A stretch of 35,344 nucleotides of DNA from Planococcus sp. ISL-110 (GCF_018613575.1 NZ_JAGGPX010000024.1:1-35344); one strand, 5' to 3'; positions 15,658 through 23,950 are shown, counted from the first letter of the stretch. Numbers and translations are program-made. Notes: generated by a model from the letters alone, not told the origin.

Positions 15658-16866
15658 TTAGATGCCAGCTTCTACGCCAGCTTGTTCTTTCAGGGTCGCT
15701 GCTTTGTCTGTACGTTCCCAAGGAAGATCAACATCCGTACGGCCAAAATGTCCGTAGGCTGCAGTCTGTTTGTAGATTGGGCGGCGAAGATCCAGCATTT
15801 TGATGATTCCGGCAGGACGCAAATCGAAGTTTGCGCGTACCAAATCGTCCAATTTGTCTTCATCCACTTTGCCGGTGCCGAATGTGTCAAAAGCGATGGA
15901 AACAGGATGTGCTACACCGATTGCATACGCCAATTGCACTTCGCATTTATCTGCAAGGCCAGCCGCTACGATGTTTTTTGCTACATAACGGGCAGCATAG
16001 GCTGCCGAACGGTCAACTTTTGTCGCGTCTTTACCAGAAAATGCACCGCCGCCGTGGCGAGCATATCCACCGTAAGTATCTACGATAATTTTGCGGCCAG
16101 TCAAGCCAGCATCTCCTTGAGGTCCGCCAATAACGAAACGCCCAGTTGGATTGATGAAGTATTTGGTATCTTCGTCGATCCATTTTGCCGGAACAACTTC
16201 TTTGATGACGTATTCTTTAATATTGCGTTGAATCTGCTCAAGCGTTACTTCCGGGTGATGCTGAGTAGAGATAACAATTGTGTCCACGCGAAGTGGTTTA
16301 TTGTTTTCATCATATTCAACTGTCACCTGCGTTTTGCCATCCGGACGCAAGTATGGAAGAATTTCTTCCTTGCGTACTTCAGCCAAACGGCGCGCCAATT
16401 TATGTGCCAATGAAATCGGCAATGGCATCAATTCTTCTGTTTCATTGTTGGCATATCCGAACATCAACCCTTGGTCGCCTGCTCCGATATCGTCTAATTC
16501 TTTATCTGTCATTTGGCCTTCGCGTGATTCAAGTGCTACATTGACTCCTGCAGCGATGTCCGGTGATTGCTCATCGATTGCTGTGAGAACAGCACTTGTT
16601 TCTGAATCGAAACCATATTTAGCTCGTGTGTATCCAATTTCTCTTACAGTTTGTCTAACGACTTTCGGGATATCCACATAAGTAGAAGTGGTAATTTCTC
16701 CGGCTACTAGAACCAGCCCTGTAGTTACGGTCGTTTCGCACGCGACACGCGCGTTTGGATCCTCGGTTAAGATAGCATCCAAAATAGCATCTGAGATTTG
16801 GTCACAGATTTTATCGGGATGTCCTTCTGTTACTGATTCTGATGTAAATAATCGACGGTTTTTCAA
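15658..16866 (-). CDS. metK: S-adenosylmethionine synthase
   Basis: MetK makes S-adenosylmethionine from methionine and ATP. All family signatures are present: [19 protein letters not shown] near the start, [32 protein letters not shown] and [16 protein letters not shown]. The frame is open back to 16968, but AAGGAGG eight bases before a TTG at 16866 fixes the start and gives 402 residues ([10 protein letters not shown] at the N-terminus), the usual length. The gene is controlled by a SAM-I riboswitch at 17244-17364, with an intrinsic terminator at 17192-17228. Unusually the start lies about 325 nt after that terminator, and the gap holds a repeat element. It shares a terminator with convergent ytoA. 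Confidence 0.97.
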   Translation of the reverse strand: MKNRRLFTSESVTEGHPDKICDQISDAILDAILTEDPNARVACETTVTTGLVLVAGEITTSTYVDIPKVVRQTVREIGYTRAKYGFDSETSAVLTAIDEQSPDIAAGVNVALESREGQMTDKELDDIGAGDQGLMFGYANNETEELMPLPISLAHKLARRLAEVRKEEILPYLRPDGKTQVTVEYDENNKPLRVDTIVISTQHHPEVTLEQIQRNIKEYVIKEVVPAKWIDEDTKYFINPTGRFVIGGPQGDAGLTGRKIIVDTYGGYARHGGGAFSGKDATKVDRSAAYAARYVAKNIVAAGLADKCEVQLAYAIGVAHPVSIAFDTFGTGKVDEDKLDDLVRANFDLRPAGIIKMLDLRRPIYKQTAAYGHFGRTDVDLPWERTDKAATLKEQAGVEAGI

Positions 16867-17010
16867 AAATTGTTCCTCCTTATATCCTGCGAGATTGCTC
16901 TCGAAATTGATACGGTACTCGTTTCCCATGTCAAGTCCGTTCCAGACAAAATCCGGATTGAACTTCAAGCCGTTTGTGGCCTTTCACACGAGGATTAAGG
17001 GCATTCCATA

Positions 17011-17132
17011 AGAAAAGCGCAAGCACCCGTGTAGATTCGATTGGCATAAGACGGCTCTGGCGAAGCGGCATGTTTTTTTCGCACAGCCAGTGTGGCTTAT
17101 GACCCTGAGAATCTGGGCGCTGGAGTCTGAAC
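17011..17132. repeat. REP-like palindromic element in the metK leader
   Basis: This 122-bp unit begins AGAAAAGCGCAAGCACCC and ends GGGCGCTGGAGTCTGAAC, with internal inverted parts GGCATAAG / CTTATG and CTGGC / GCCAG around a T7 stretch. From memory, closely similar units (AAAGCGCAAGCGCC, then CATAAGAC, then GGCGCT-GAGC-TGGAC) recur in genomes of Bacillaceae and Planococcaceae. It sits between the riboswitch terminator and the metK ribosome binding site and would be transcribed in the metK leader. Family membership is inference; only one copy of this form is in the window. Confidence 0.6.
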
Positions 17133-17191
17133 AAAGATATATCAGTTCCCCAGCTTCGCTCAAGCTAATAAATGTATGTTCTTATAGATAT

Positions 17192-17228
17192 AAAAAAATC
17201 CCTTCACTCATTCATCATGAGGAAAGGA
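17192..17228 (-). terminator. SAM-I riboswitch terminator of metK
   Basis: Read on the minus strand, a CCTTTCCTCAT / ATGAG-GAAGGGA hairpin is followed by seven Ts (A run 17192-17198 on +). It lies just downstream of the aptamer and should form when SAM is bound. Confidence 0.85.
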
Positions 17229-17243
17229 AAATCATCTTAAGCA

Positions 17244-17364
17244 CCTTTCACTCTTATCATACAAGGCCTGTGCGCCTTGCTTCAGGTTTGGCACCATCAC
17301 TGCGCATGCAGCAGGTTGCCGGGTTTCATAGGGCCTGTCCCCTCCACCAGCTCGGAATAAGAGT
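17244..17364 (-). ncRNA. SAM-I riboswitch (S-box) of metK
   Basis: On the minus strand the S-box core blocks appear in order: P1 strand ACTCTTAT (17357-17364), CGAGCTGGTGGAGGGGA, AGGCCCTATGAAACCCGGCA, ACC, GGTGCCAAACC-TG, and the P1 return ATAAGAGT (17250-17257). SAM binding stabilises the aptamer and favours the terminator at 17192-17228, switching metK off. This is the standard control of metK in Bacilli. Confidence 0.95.
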
Positions 17365-17848
17365 ATCCGTTCAATTTTTCATCATACGGAAATAGGACGA
17401 AGATGTCAACATTTTTTAAGAATTTAATATTTTTTATAAATTGGACTTAATAATTTTTTCGTTCTAATTTAGAAGAGCAAGCATAGAGAAATCGCGCCAA
17501 GCGGACGCTTTCCTGCGGGGTCACCGCTTGGAGCTCTTTATTGTAAGCATCTGGAATTACTAATCACTCGTATATCGAGCAACCCTAGTGTAGAATCCCG
17601 CAGAAAAGCAGAACTGGTTTGCGGAATACCTTTAATAGAATATTGATCATTATAAATAATAAGTTCAGCTTATATTAGTTAAAATATTCCTTTCACTTTC
17701 TCTTCCAAGAGATGTCTAAAGCCGATCGATATTGACTTTTTGTACACCTTATATAGCCAGTCCAATGCGGATTCCTACCTCATATAGAGGTTTAATTCAA
17801 TAATTTTTTATTTCTGAAGGGGATTAGTATAGACTAATAAACCTAATG
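17365..17848. other. Intergenic region between the metK leader and pckA
   Basis: About half a kilobase, mostly AT-rich. It must contain the metK promoter (-), of which no clean -35/-10 pair was picked out, and holds a degenerate repeat at 17475-17545. No ORF with a ribosome binding site was seen. Confidence 0.5.
17475..17545. repeat. Degenerate REP-like palindrome
   Basis: CCAAGCGG (17497-17504) and CCGCTTGG (17524-17531) are perfect inverted arms around ACGCTTTCCTGCGGGGTCA. The GC-rich motif AAGCGGACGCTTTCC-GCGGG is, from memory, part of a common interspersed repeat in Bacillaceae and Planococcaceae; this would be a short or decayed copy in an otherwise AT-rich region. No T tail follows, so it is not a typical terminator. 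Confidence 0.5.
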
Positions 17849-17857
17849 TGTTATACT
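17849..17857 (+). promoter_or_regulatory. Extended -10 promoter of pckA
   Basis: TGTTATACT is an extended -10 (TGn then TATACT at 17852-17857), some 60 bp upstream of the pckA ATG. The -35 region (ATAGAC) is poor. Confidence 0.5.
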
Positions 17858-17919
17858 AATGAACGAATATACATCCTCCCCATCGCCATGGGAATAATAG
17901 AAAAGGAAGGTACATATAT

Positions 17920-19509
17920 ATGACTTCAGTGAACTTTGCAAATGATTTAAAGGATCTTTTAACTGGCCAAAATGTGCATGTTCAATTATCAGTGCCACAA
18001 CTAGTGGAAGCAGCAACATCCCGCGGAGAAGCGGTTTTGACTCGGGAAGGCGCTGTAGCAGCGGAAACAGGGAAATACACTGGCCGCTCACCGAAAGACA
18101 AATACATGGTCGAAGAAGAAAGCTCTAAAAACAAAGTCGACTGGGGCAATGTGAACCGTCCGATTTCCAGCGAAGTGTTTGAAAAACTATACGCCAAAGT
18201 GATCAAGCATCTAAAAGACAGAGATGCGCTTTTCGTCTTCAAAGGATTTGCCGGAGCAGACCACGAATCACGTGTTCCAATCCAAACAATCAATGAATAC
18301 GCGTGGCATAACCTGTTTGCCCACCAATTGTTCATCCGTCCATCGGCTGAAGAGTTGAAAGCGCATGAAGCTGAATTTACTGTAGTTTATGCGCCAACAT
18401 TCATGGCAGATCCTGCAGTTGATGGTACCGCTTCTGAAACATTCATCATCGTGTCAATGGAAAAACGCATCATTTTGATCGGCGGAACTGAATATGCCGG
18501 CGAGATGAAAAAATCCATCTTCTCGATCATGAACTACCTGTTGCCGGAAAAAGGCATCTTACCGATGCACTGTTCGGCAAACGTTGGACAAGATGGCGAT
18601 GTTACTTTGTTCTTCGGCTTATCCGGTACGGGCAAAACGACCTTGTCGGCTGATGGCGACCGTAAACTGGTCGGTGATGACGAACATGGCTGGTCGGATA
18701 ACGGCGTGTTCAATATCGAAGGTGGCTGCTATGCAAAAACTATCAACCTGTCCCGTGAAAACGAACCACAGATCTACGACGCTATCCGTTTCGGTTCGGT
18801 TCTTGAAAACGTCGTTGTAGACCCTGATACACGCGTTCCGAATTACGACGATGATTCATTGACTGAAAACACGCGTGCAGCATACCCGATGCAGGCAATT
18901 GACAATATCGTAGACCCTTCAGTTGCAGGGCATCCGAAAACAATTGTCTTCCTGACAGCAGATGCTTTCGGCGTTTTGCCTCCAATTAGCAAGCTGACGA
19001 AAGAGCAGGCAATGTACCATTTCCTAAGCGGCTATACATCGAAATTGGCTGGAACAGAACGTGGAATCACATCACCTGAAGCAACGTTCTCAACGTGCTT
19101 TGGTTCACCATTCCTTCCACTGCATGCGACGGTATACGCTGAAATGCTTGGCAAGAAAATTGATCAGCACGACGTTCAAGTCTTCCTTGTCAACACCGGT
19201 TGGACTGGTGGCGTATACGGAGTCGGAAGCCGCATGAAGCTTTCTTACACACGGACAATGGTTCGCGCTGCCATTAAAGGCGAATTGAACGAAGTTGCGA
19301 CTGAAAAAGAAGCAGTCTTCGGCCTTGAAATTCCAACCCAGGTTCCCGGCGTTCCTACAGAAGTATTGAACCCACGCAACGCATGGGCAGATAAAGAAGC
19401 TTACGATCAAAAAGCTGTGGAATTAGCTCAGGAATTCCAGAAAAACTTCCAGAAGTTTGGAACTGTCGCACCTGAAATCAGTGTGTTGGGCGGCCCGCTT
19501 CAGAAATAA
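17920..19509 (+). CDS. pckA: Phosphoenolpyruvate carboxykinase (ATP)
   Basis: PckA converts oxaloacetate and ATP to phosphoenolpyruvate, CO2 and ADP, the first committed step of gluconeogenesis, in the cytosol. The 529-residue length is typical for the ATP-dependent enzyme. The kinase-1a P-loop [11 protein letters not shown] and the following [20 protein letters not shown] are present, as is [13 protein letters not shown] near the N-terminus and the substrate region of [15 protein letters not shown]. The ATG follows AAAAGGAAGG. It is divergent from metK, as in Bacillus, and ends at a strong terminator. No clear CcpN or catabolite site was identified. Confidence 0.97.
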   Translation: MTSVNFANDLKDLLTGQNVHVQLSVPQLVEAATSRGEAVLTREGAVAAETGKYTGRSPKDKYMVEEESSKNKVDWGNVNRPISSEVFEKLYAKVIKHLKDRDALFVFKGFAGADHESRVPIQTINEYAWHNLFAHQLFIRPSAEELKAHEAEFTVVYAPTFMADPAVDGTASETFIIVSMEKRIILIGGTEYAGEMKKSIFSIMNYLLPEKGILPMHCSANVGQDGDVTLFFGLSGTGKTTLSADGDRKLVGDDEHGWSDNGVFNIEGGCYAKTINLSRENEPQIYDAIRFGSVLENVVVDPDTRVPNYDDDSLTENTRAAYPMQAIDNIVDPSVAGHPKTIVFLTADAFGVLPPISKLTKEQAMYHFLSGYTSKLAGTERGITSPEATFSTCFGSPFLPLHATVYAEMLGKKIDQHDVQVFLVNTGWTGGVYGVGSRMKLSYTRTMVRAAIKGELNEVATEKEAVFGLEIPTQVPGVPTEVLNPRNAWADKEAYDQKAVELAQEFQKNFQKFGTVAPEISVLGGPLQK

Positions 19510-19520
19510 GCATCCTTTAA

Positions 19521-19555
19521 AGCCCGTTCGGAGTAAAATCCGAACGGGCTTTTTT
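19521..19555 (+). terminator. Terminator of pckA
   Basis: Arms AGCCCGTTCGGA (19521-19532) and TCCGAACGGGCT (19539-19550), six-base loop, followed by six Ts. Confidence 0.95.
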
Positions 19556-19617
19556 GCGTACTGATGAGCAAACTTCGGTAGCGGGGTTTTAGCGTAAAAG
19601 ACAATTTGCAGGATTGC

Positions 19618-20397
19618 CTATGCTTCTTTATCTTTCATCCATTTGCAGACCGCTTTAACTGTATTGCGGTTGGCTGCCGGCGGAAAGAAATGTGTGTAGT
19701 CCGGGAAGTACCAGGTTTCGTGAATCTGGTCGTTTAGCTTCAGTGCTTCTTCCAGCAGATAGGCCTGTGCAGGATAAACATTTTCGTCCTTCAATCCATG
19801 AATGATTAGAACAGGTGCATCGCTTTCGTCGATCCGCAACAGTGGATTCCGTTCTTCGTATTCAGCTAATGCCGTATTAGGCGTTCCCCCGTATAGCCGC
19901 TTCATCATGCGCCGCATATCCGGCCGCTCTTTATAGGTCAGCACCGTGTCCGTGACACCAGCCCACGTAACAAGTGACGTGATGTCCTGTCGCAGGATTG
20001 CAGTCCACAAGGCCATAATGCCACCTCTTGAAAACGCCAGCAAGTGCACTTTTCCGTTGCTGTATTTTTTTAGTACATCGACAGCATGAACCGCATCCCA
20101 GCGATCCGCTCCAGCAAATTCATCCCGGCCTTCTCCGCCCCGGTTTCCTCTATAATATGGCGCAAATACAACAAATCCCTGTGCCGCAAACTGGGCAATC
20201 CGCGCAGGGCGAACCATTCCAATCGATTGGATGCCCCCCCTCAAATACAGGATGCCACTATAAACTCCAGCCTCTTTCGGTTCGGCAAGCAATCCCTTGA
20301 CCCTCAATCCCTCTGACCAATAAACGATTTCCGTTAAACGGACATGGGGATTCGGTGAAGGATAACGCTTCTTCGATCTAATCGTCCCATTTTCCAA
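19618..20397 (-). CDS. ytmA: YtmA-like prolyl-oligopeptidase-family alpha/beta hydrolase
   Basis: This 259-residue cytosolic alpha/beta hydrolase has a complete triad: Ser123 in LLAFSRGGIM, Asp204 in IHGLKDENVYP, and His236 in DYTHFFPP. The oxyanion region is LYLRGGIQS and the strand PYYRGNRGGEGRDEF is typical of S9-like peptidases and esterases. It matches YtmA in size and place (downstream of pckA). It starts with TTG; GAAGGTG lies seven bases upstream, and it overlaps the end of ytkD by 20 bp, so the two genes form an operon. The natural substrate is unknown. Confidence 0.87.
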   Translation of the reverse strand: MENGTIRSKKRYPSPNPHVRLTEIVYWSEGLRVKGLLAEPKEAGVYSGILYLRGGIQSIGMVRPARIAQFAAQGFVVFAPYYRGNRGGEGRDEFAGADRWDAVHAVDVLKKYSNGKVHLLAFSRGGIMALWTAILRQDITSLVTWAGVTDTVLTYKERPDMRRMMKRLYGGTPNTALAEYEERNPLLRIDESDAPVLIIHGLKDENVYPAQAYLLEEALKLNDQIHETWYFPDYTHFFPPAANRNTVKAVCKWMKDKEA

Positions 20398-20836
20398 GCT
20401 GTTTCACCTTCTCTATTATTGTCCTCATTCCTGCATCTCTCATCAAGAAACTGAAGTCGCCGTCCAGCTCCAACTCTTCCATCAAAACGATTCCTTCCGT
20501 TTCAAGCAGCAGAATTGGGTCCACCTTGTCCACCGCTCCGGCAAAAACCGTCTTGCAGAAAGGTTTCGCTGAATAAACCACGTATTCCGCGAACCATTCC
20601 AGCTCTTTTAAGCGAGCACCGGTTTCTTCGTACACTTCCCGTTTCGCAGCCCCCTGCAAACTTTCCCCAGCCTCCACTTTGCCGCCAGGAAACTCCAGGC
20701 CGCGCTCGTTATGCCGGGTCAACACCCATTTTCCGTTGTAGCGGCATATGACCAAAACATGCTTGCTTTCTAAAGGAAATGTGTTTTTTTCGAATGATAG
20801 TTTACATGAATAACCGTTCAGATCCAGATACTGCAT
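20378..20836 (-). CDS. ytkD: YtkD Nudix nucleoside triphosphatase
   Basis: This 152-residue Nudix hydrolase has a full Nudix box from residue 52, GKVEAGESLQGAAKREVYEE then TG. YtkD of B. subtilis cleaves oxidised purine triphosphates such as 8-oxo-dGTP and other (d)NTPs, or acts on mRNA 5' ends. The ATG has GAGGTGG upstream. It overlaps ytmA, and dps lies immediately upstream on the same strand beyond a terminator, an oxidative-stress neighbourhood like the one in Bacillus (ytkD-ytkC-dps). Confidence 0.9.
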   Translation of the reverse strand: MQYLDLNGYSCKLSFEKNTFPLESKHVLVICRYNGKWVLTRHNERGLEFPGGKVEAGESLQGAAKREVYEETGARLKELEWFAEYVVYSAKPFCKTVFAGAVDKVDPILLLETEGIVLMEELELDGDFSFLMRDAGMRTIIEKVKQLGKWDD

Positions 20837-20860
20837 TCTTCCACCTCGATGCCATAAGAA

Positions 20861-20889
20861 AAGCGTACACTAAAATTCAGTGTACGCTT
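20861..20889 (-). terminator. Terminator of dps
   Basis: Perfect 11-bp arms AAGCGTACACT and AGTGTACGCTT with a 7-nt loop; on the minus strand a short TTTTCTT tail follows. It separates dps from ytkD. Confidence 0.85.
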
Positions 20890-20902
20890 GTATAACTCTA
20901 TT

Positions 20903-21349
20903 TTACTTCTTTTCGCCAAGAAATGCTGATAACATCCAAGAATGTTTTTCAAGGTTTTGGTGAAGCGCATTCAACATATCTTCTGTCATGTCATCGCCAT
21001 CTGCAGCAGCCAACTCCATGCCTTTTTTCAATGACTTCATGATTTTATCGTAGTCGTTGACAACCGTATCGACCATATCTTCTGCCGATTCCTTGCTGCT
21101 GGCTTCTTCAATTACTGACAGCTTAAGCTGCTCTTTCATTGTGGCAACAGGTTTTCCACCCAACGCCAACAAACGTTCAGCAATTTCGTCCATGTGAAGG
21201 GTTGCTTCGTTATACAATTCCTCAAATTTCACATGCAATGTAAAGAACGAAGGGCCTTTTACATACCAATGAAAATTATGTAGTTTCGTATATGCAACTG
21301 ACCATGTCGCCACTTGCACGTTTAGTTCCTGGTTTAATTCTTTTGACAT
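20903..21349 (-). CDS. dps: Dps-family ferritin-like DNA-protection protein
   Basis: Dps oxidises and stores iron in a 12-subunit shell and shields DNA from peroxide. This 148-residue protein has the inter-subunit ferroxidase ligands: [12 protein letters not shown] (His24 and His27) and [14 protein letters not shown] (Asp54, Glu58). ATG at 21349 is chosen over TTG at 21355 because GGAGAG is spaced about eight bases from the ATG. Upstream is a good sigma-B-like promoter (21396-21421) and a 12-bp palindrome. General-stress and stationary-phase induction is therefore expected, as for B. subtilis dps. Confidence 0.95.
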   Translation of the reverse strand: MSKELNQELNVQVATWSVAYTKLHNFHWYVKGPSFFTLHVKFEELYNEATLHMDEIAERLLALGGKPVATMKEQLKLSVIEEASSKESAEDMVDTVVNDYDKIMKSLKKGMELAAADGDDMTEDMLNALHQNLEKHSWMLSAFLGEKK

Positions 21350-21374
21350 TTCCAATCACTCTCCAATTAGTTTG

Positions 21375-21386
21375 ATAAGCGCTTAT
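21375..21386. promoter_or_regulatory. 12-bp palindrome, possible operator of dps
   Basis: ATAAGC|GCTTAT is a perfect palindrome just downstream of the dps -10, near the expected start of transcription. It does not match the Fur/PerR box. A repressor or activator site is possible but unproven. Confidence 0.3.
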
Positions 21387-21395
21387 ACTTTATTT

Positions 21396-21421
21396 ATACC
21401 TCTAATGCCCCTACAATAAAC
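21396..21421 (-). promoter_or_regulatory. Sigma-B-type promoter of dps
   Basis: On the minus strand GTTTAT (21416-21421) and AGGTAT (21396-21401) are separated by 14 bp, close to the sigma-B consensus GTTTAA / GGGTAT. B. subtilis dps is known to be sigma-B dependent. Confidence 0.7.
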
Positions 21422-21452
21422 ATACGAAGTAATATCTTCCGAAAAGAGCTGA

Positions 21453-21689
21453 ATGACCATGAAGACAGTCCTACTGCGGATTTTCCGCTTTTACCAACGG
21501 TTTATCTCCCCTTTATCACCTCCAAGCTGCCGCTTTTATCCAACTTGCTCGCATTATGGCCTCGAGGCTGTAGAAAAGCACGGCGCGCTGAAAGGCGGAT
21601 ATCTGGCAGCCAAACGTATTTTAAGTTGTCACCCTTTCCATAAAGGCGGAATCGATTTTGTTCCGGAAGAATGGCCACCAAAAAAATAA
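21453..21689 (+). CDS. yidD: YidD membrane-protein insertion efficiency factor
   Basis: This 78-residue protein (ytjA in Bacillus) has the full YidD signature: [20 protein letters not shown], then [32 protein letters not shown]. The three conserved cysteines are all present. YidD is thought to help YidC/Oxa1 insert membrane proteins, acting at the inner face of the membrane. A second ATG at 21459 ([12 protein letters not shown]) would match the usual N-terminus better; the AAAAGAG upstream can serve either. The gene stands alone between dps and the zinc-binding protein. Confidence 0.92.
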   Translation: MTMKTVLLRIFRFYQRFISPLSPPSCRFYPTCSHYGLEAVEKHGALKGGYLAAKRILSCHPFHKGGIDFVPEEWPPKK

Positions 21690-21744
21690 TTGGTGGTTTT
21701 TCTTGTGTTTTCTAAGATCATCCTGTAATATTCTAATAGTCATT

Positions 21745-21765
21745 AAAACGTAATCATTACATTTT
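21745..21765. promoter_or_regulatory. Zur box
   Basis: AAAACGTAATCATTACATTTT is an almost perfect inverted repeat centred on 21755, matching the Bacillus Zur consensus core TCGTAATnATTACGA. It lies a few bases upstream of the zinc-binding protein ribosome binding site, so zinc-loaded Zur should repress the gene. Confidence 0.85.
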
Positions 21766-21776
21766 GGGGGTTTAGC

Positions 21777-22784
21777 ATGAAAAAGATTTTATTATTGGTA
21801 TCTTTAATTTTACTATTGGCCGCTTGTGGCGAAACAACTGAAGAAGCTCAGAGTGTCGACGAAGAGCCGGAAAAGCTGCAGGTCTTCACGACGGTTTATC
21901 CGCTGACTTATTTCACTGAGCGCATCGCTGGCGATTTGGTTGATGTACAGTCGATCTACCCTGCCGGATCAAACGAACACACCTTTGAACCGACGCAGCA
22001 GGAAATGATCAAACTGGCAGACGCAGATTTGATGTTCTCCATCGGTCTTGGGTTGGAAGGGTTTATTGACAGCGCCCAAAAGACTTTACAGGATGAAAAT
22101 GTCGAATTTATTGCCACTGCCGATCAAATTTCAGACACAGAATTGGAAGCGGCGTTAGAACATGAAGACGAGGCTCATGAAGAAGAAGCCCATGAAGAAG
22201 AAGCCCATGAAGAAGAAGCCCATGAAGAAGAAGCAGAAAGCCACGATGAACATGATCATGGGTCAACTGATCCGCATGTATGGATGTCTCCGGTGCTAAG
22301 CGAAAAGTTAGCGGAATCAATCAAGAATTCGTTGACGGAAGCAGATCCAGAAAATGCCGAAACCTACGAAAGCAATTTCACTGAATTGGTTGTGGAGTTG
22401 GAAAATTTGGATCGTTCGTTCGAGGCCTTGTCTGAACGCGTCACCAAAGATACTTTCTTCGTTTCACATGCAGCTTTCAGCTATCTGTCAGAGCCATATG
22501 GCTTTGAGCAAGTCGCAATCGCTGGATTAAACAGCCAGGACGAACCTTCACAAAAAGAATTGACCGAAATTGTTGATCAGGCAAAAAAAGAAAACGTGGA
22601 GTATATTGTTTTTGAACAAAACGTTTCATCCAATTTGACTGAGGTCATCCAGAACGAGGTGGGTGCTGAAGCGATTGAAATGCACAATCTCGGCGTTTTA
22701 ACCCAGGAAAATATCGATAATGGGGAAACTTACTTTACGTTGATGGAAAAAAATCTGCAAGTGCTTGAAACGATCCTCAAATAA
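21777..22784 (+). CDS. znuA: Zinc ABC transporter substrate-binding lipoprotein (ZnuA/AdcA type)
   Basis: This 335-residue cluster A-I substrate-binding protein is lipid-anchored: the signal peptide ends in LLLAAC (Cys17). The metal ligands expected for the family are present: His68 (SNEHTFEP), His167 (DPHVWMSP), His231 (VSHAAFSYL) and an acidic ligand around Glu280 (VFEQNVSSN). A His/Glu-rich flexible loop of residues 129-161 contains repeated HEEEA units, typical of zinc-specific members, that may collect zinc. A Zur box sits just upstream. No permease or ATPase gene follows; a terminator does. It must use a transporter encoded elsewhere. The ribosome binding site is GGGGG, six bases from the ATG. 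Confidence 0.93.
   Translation: MKKILLLVSLILLLAACGETTEEAQSVDEEPEKLQVFTTVYPLTYFTERIAGDLVDVQSIYPAGSNEHTFEPTQQEMIKLADADLMFSIGLGLEGFIDSAQKTLQDENVEFIATADQISDTELEAALEHEDEAHEEEAHEEEAHEEEAHEEEAESHDEHDHGSTDPHVWMSPVLSEKLAESIKNSLTEADPENAETYESNFTELVVELENLDRSFEALSERVTKDTFFVSHAAFSYLSEPYGFEQVAIAGLNSQDEPSQKELTEIVDQAKKENVEYIVFEQNVSSNLTEVIQNEVGAEAIEMHNLGVLTQENIDNGETYFTLMEKNLQVLETILK
22161..22235 (+). repeat. 15-bp in-frame tandem repeat in the zinc-binding loop
   Basis: Four near-identical units CATGAAGAAGAAGCC (22176-22235) and one diverged unit before them (22161-22175) encode HEEEA repeats. Such a repeat can gain or lose units by slippage without breaking the frame. Confidence 0.9.
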
Positions 22785-22798
22785 CAAAATCCTGTTGA

Positions 22799-22834
22799 AA
22801 AAGCACTGCAGCTAAATATTGCTGCAGTGCTTTT
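22799..22834 (+). terminator. Terminator of the zinc-binding protein gene
   Basis: Arms AAAAGCACTGCAGC (22799-22812) and GCTGCAGTGCTTTT (22821-22834) with an 8-nt loop and a T-rich tail. Confidence 0.92.
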
Positions 22835-22859
22835 CTTTGTTAAAAAGAAGGCCACTTTG

Positions 22860-23528
22860 TCAGTTTCCGGCTGTCAATTTGATTAATCGTTTGGTCAAAA
22901 ACTGCCGCCAATCGTCCGCCAGAGCTTCTGCTTCGAGCACTTTGACAATTCCATCGATATCTTTCGGGCGGTGGAAATTGATTTCATTGGCATAAAGAAC
23001 GGATACTTGCTGAGGATCTTTAGACACCAGCCGAATGGTAGAATCGGCTCTGATCATACCTTCTTCCAGCACGCGGCATAGATAGCCGGTATACCCGGTC
23101 TTCACCATTTCTTTCAGCAGCGGCCGCATCTCTAGGCGTCTGTCAATCGTGTTGCATGGAACTCTTCCTTGCGTCACCTGAATTACCGCTTCCCCAACCT
23201 GGAAAATATCACCAATACAAATGTCTCGCTCCAGCATATTCGTCACCGTCAGGTTTTCTCCAAAAGCGGCACGGGGCAATTGGGTTCCAAAATGGCCATT
23301 CCAGTACTCATAATGTTCATATGGATAAATGCAAACAGCACGTTCTGGACCCCCATGATACTTCAGATCTGCAACACCATCTCCATGGAAACCATCTTTG
23401 GTTAAAAACGCTTCCTGCACCTGATGCTTTTGAATAGCTGTTTCCATTTCTTTGCCGTTTCCATACGCCATTTTCTCCGGAAACCCCACAGCAAAACTTT
23501 TTATAATCGCCTTCTCAGAATTCTTCAC
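22860..23528 (-). CDS. MOSC-domain protein (YiiM-like)
   Basis: This 222-residue MOSC protein is of the YiiM type, with an added C-terminal three-helix domain. Family members bind the molybdenum cofactor and, as in YiiM, can reduce N-hydroxylated compounds. Visible motifs are KDGFHGDGVADLKYHGGPER, AFGENLTVT, and VTQGRVPCNTIDRR, where Cys125 would bind molybdenum. I chose GTG at 23528 because AAAGGTGG is eight bases upstream; a GTG at 23540 overlaps that site. A 56-codon ORF ends 15 bp upstream, so the two may be co-transcribed. No cofactor synthesis genes are in the window. Confidence 0.88.
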   Translation of the reverse strand: MKNSEKAIIKSFAVGFPEKMAYGNGKEMETAIQKHQVQEAFLTKDGFHGDGVADLKYHGGPERAVCIYPYEHYEYWNGHFGTQLPRAAFGENLTVTNMLERDICIGDIFQVGEAVIQVTQGRVPCNTIDRRLEMRPLLKEMVKTGYTGYLCRVLEEGMIRADSTIRLVSKDPQQVSVLYANEINFHRPKDIDGIVKVLEAEALADDWRQFLTKRLIKLTAGN

Positions 23529-23543
23529 ACGCCACTCCACCTT

Positions 23544-23714
23544 TTATCTGTCAGAATAAAGACTTCGACAATCTCCTTTTATTGTAAACCTGCATTCAAT
23601 CTTCCAGTATCTCTTTTTAAAAATTTTACCGGTGATCAAGAAAATACTTGGTAATTCGATAATGGTCTGTCTCTTCGTAATCGTTTTTCTTAACCTGATC
23701 TGATCTAAAAACAT
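23544..23714 (-). CDS. Small basic protein of unknown function
   Basis: An ORF of 56 codons starting MFLDQIRLRKTITKRQTIIE and ending DCRSLYSDR is preceded by AAAGAGGTG five bases before its ATG, an excellent ribosome binding site. It is rich in Lys and Arg with a hydrophobic middle (LPSIFLITGKIF). It stops just before the MOSC gene's ribosome binding site, 15 bp from its start, which suggests a two-gene operon. I recognise no family. The frame is open further upstream (to 23843, a Cys-rich stretch), but no start there has a ribosome binding site. It could still be chance. Confidence 0.45.
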   Translation of the reverse strand: MFLDQIRLRKTITKRQTIIELPSIFLITGKIFKKRYWKIECRFTIKGDCRSLYSDR

Positions 23715-23919
23715 CCGCTCACCTCTTTCCCTATGGTTTACGATATTTTCACAACTGCTAAAGCTGCTTTCACACTCCAGACAAGCGCTGGCGCAGTCAC
23801 AGGCTGGATGGCCAAAGCGATTCACACACACATATTCATTCAAACGACGTAATTTTCATTTATTGTCTCATACTATCTCCCTACTGAAAAACAAATACTC
23901 CGACTTTATTTCAGTTTAC

Positions 23920-23950
23920 AAAAAAGCCTGAATCCGAATCGATTCAGACT
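23920..23950 (-). terminator. Terminator of the men operon
   Basis: On the minus strand AGTCTGAATC / GATTCAGGCT pair around a 6-nt loop and are followed by Ts (A run 23920-23924 on +). The menC stop codon lies inside the stem. Confidence 0.85.

Noticed and set aside
15643..16413. 256-codon open frame antisense to metK
   Set aside because: It is a codon-bias shadow of a highly conserved gene; Cys/Phe-rich composition and no ribosome binding site.
22161..22235. Tandem repeat considered as a CRISPR array or regulatory repeat
   Set aside because: Units are contiguous with no spacers, 15 bp long, in frame, and encode the known His-rich loop of zinc-binding proteins.
23715..23843. Cys-rich upstream extension of the small ORF beside the MOSC gene
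   Set aside because: The frame is open but the upstream ATG has no ribosome binding site; the internal ATG at 23714 has an excellent one.
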